A DNA stretch of 43,041 nucleotides. Source: Oligoflexia bacterium. Its GTDB lineage: Bacteria; Bdellovibrionota_C; UBA2361; JAFLCA01. The notes beneath the pieces are model-generated. The model worked only from the letters and a program-made list of their open reading frames with translations, was not told the DNA's origin and did not search any database. This document shows, piece by piece, positions 42,972 to 43,041 of this stretch (position 1 is its first letter; the number at the start of each line of letters is the position of its first letter). Position numbers and translations under genes: made by a program. Where the stretch lies: contig JAIBBV010000031.1 of NCBI GenBank assembly GCA_019694465.1, positions 1 through 43,041 on the forward strand, in the 5' to 3' direction.

Positions 42972-43041
42972 TGGTTCGCCCGCAAGGACTCGAACCTCGA
43001 TTTTCAGGGTCAGAACCTGACGTGCTACCATTGCACCACGG
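42972..43041 (-). tRNA. tRNA-Gln (anticodon CUG), 5' end cut by the window
   Basis: Read on the minus strand, the sequence folds as a tRNA. It has a D stem GTGC/GCAC with GGTAGC-type loop, and an anticodon stem TCAGG/CCTGA with loop TTCTGAC (anticodon CTG). The T arm is CGAGG-TTCGAGT-CCTTG, and the acceptor 3' strand is CGGGCGA with discriminator A and encoded CCA. The last three bases of the 5' acceptor strand (CCG) are present; the first four lie outside. The predicted U1-A72 pair is typical of tRNA-Gln. Confidence 0.92.

Overview
This looks like chromosome of a Gram-negative bacterium. The window holds lipopolysaccharide genes (kdsA, lptC, lptA, lptB), several lipobox lipoproteins, a SurA-type periplasmic chaperone and sigma-54 (rpoN). 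The order pyrG-kdsA-lptC-lptA ... lptB-rpoN-hpf-rapZ, and families such as DUF6502-like and GHL10-like proteins, suggest a lineage formerly grouped in Deltaproteobacteria (Bdellovibrionota, Myxococcota or Desulfobacterota type). This is inference from gene content and order; there is no rRNA gene. Base composition is moderate, gene density is high, and no phage, IS transposase or CRISPR array is visible. Many starts lack a clear Shine-Dalgarno sequence.

Layout. 1-2393: end of a SurA-like isomerase gene, a phosphomannomutase/phosphoglucomutase and a small unknown protein. 2825-6964: poly(A) polymerase (pcnB), a membrane protein, a lipoprotein with a possible Cys/His hydrolase fold, and a two-gene minus-strand operon (PH-like membrane protein plus a four-cysteine membrane protein). 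7299-8783: an ABC-F ATPase, followed by a long gap rich in palindromes. 9648-13496: pyrG, kdsA, lptC, lptA, closely packed. 13497-21092: a block that separates lptA from lptB. It holds a hairpin-ended element, a hybrid histidine kinase, an NCS1-like permease, a Cof-type HAD phosphatase, a DUF6502-like protein and a lipoprotein. 21147-24936: lptB, rpoN, hpf, rapZ. 25303-26912: metK and a glycine-zipper lipoprotein whose stop codons overlap convergently.

27153-37050 is the least familiar part. It has a 1125-residue helical protein with annexin-like segments, a small secreted protein, a membrane protein built on a degenerate ABC ATPase fold, another secreted protein, a methyltransferase-like gene sharing its start region with divergent trmB, a 61-residue protein, an interspersed palindromic repeat and a GHL10-like protein. 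37130-40280 is a translationally coupled three-gene ABC exporter operon. 40287-42945 is a minus-strand pair, a TPR lipoprotein and a LolB-like lipoprotein, and the window ends inside a tRNA-Gln(CUG).

Working together: KdsA makes Kdo-8-phosphate for LPS, and LptC, LptA and LptB belong to the bridge that carries LPS to the outer membrane, where SurA-type chaperones, lipoproteins and the LolB-like/TPR pair also act. RpoN, HPF and RapZ are the regulatory genes usually found beside lptB. The best candidates for something undescribed are the pseudo-ABC-ATPase membrane protein, the hairpin-ended element at the lpt break, the annexin-like giant protein and the exporter operon with an unknown first gene.
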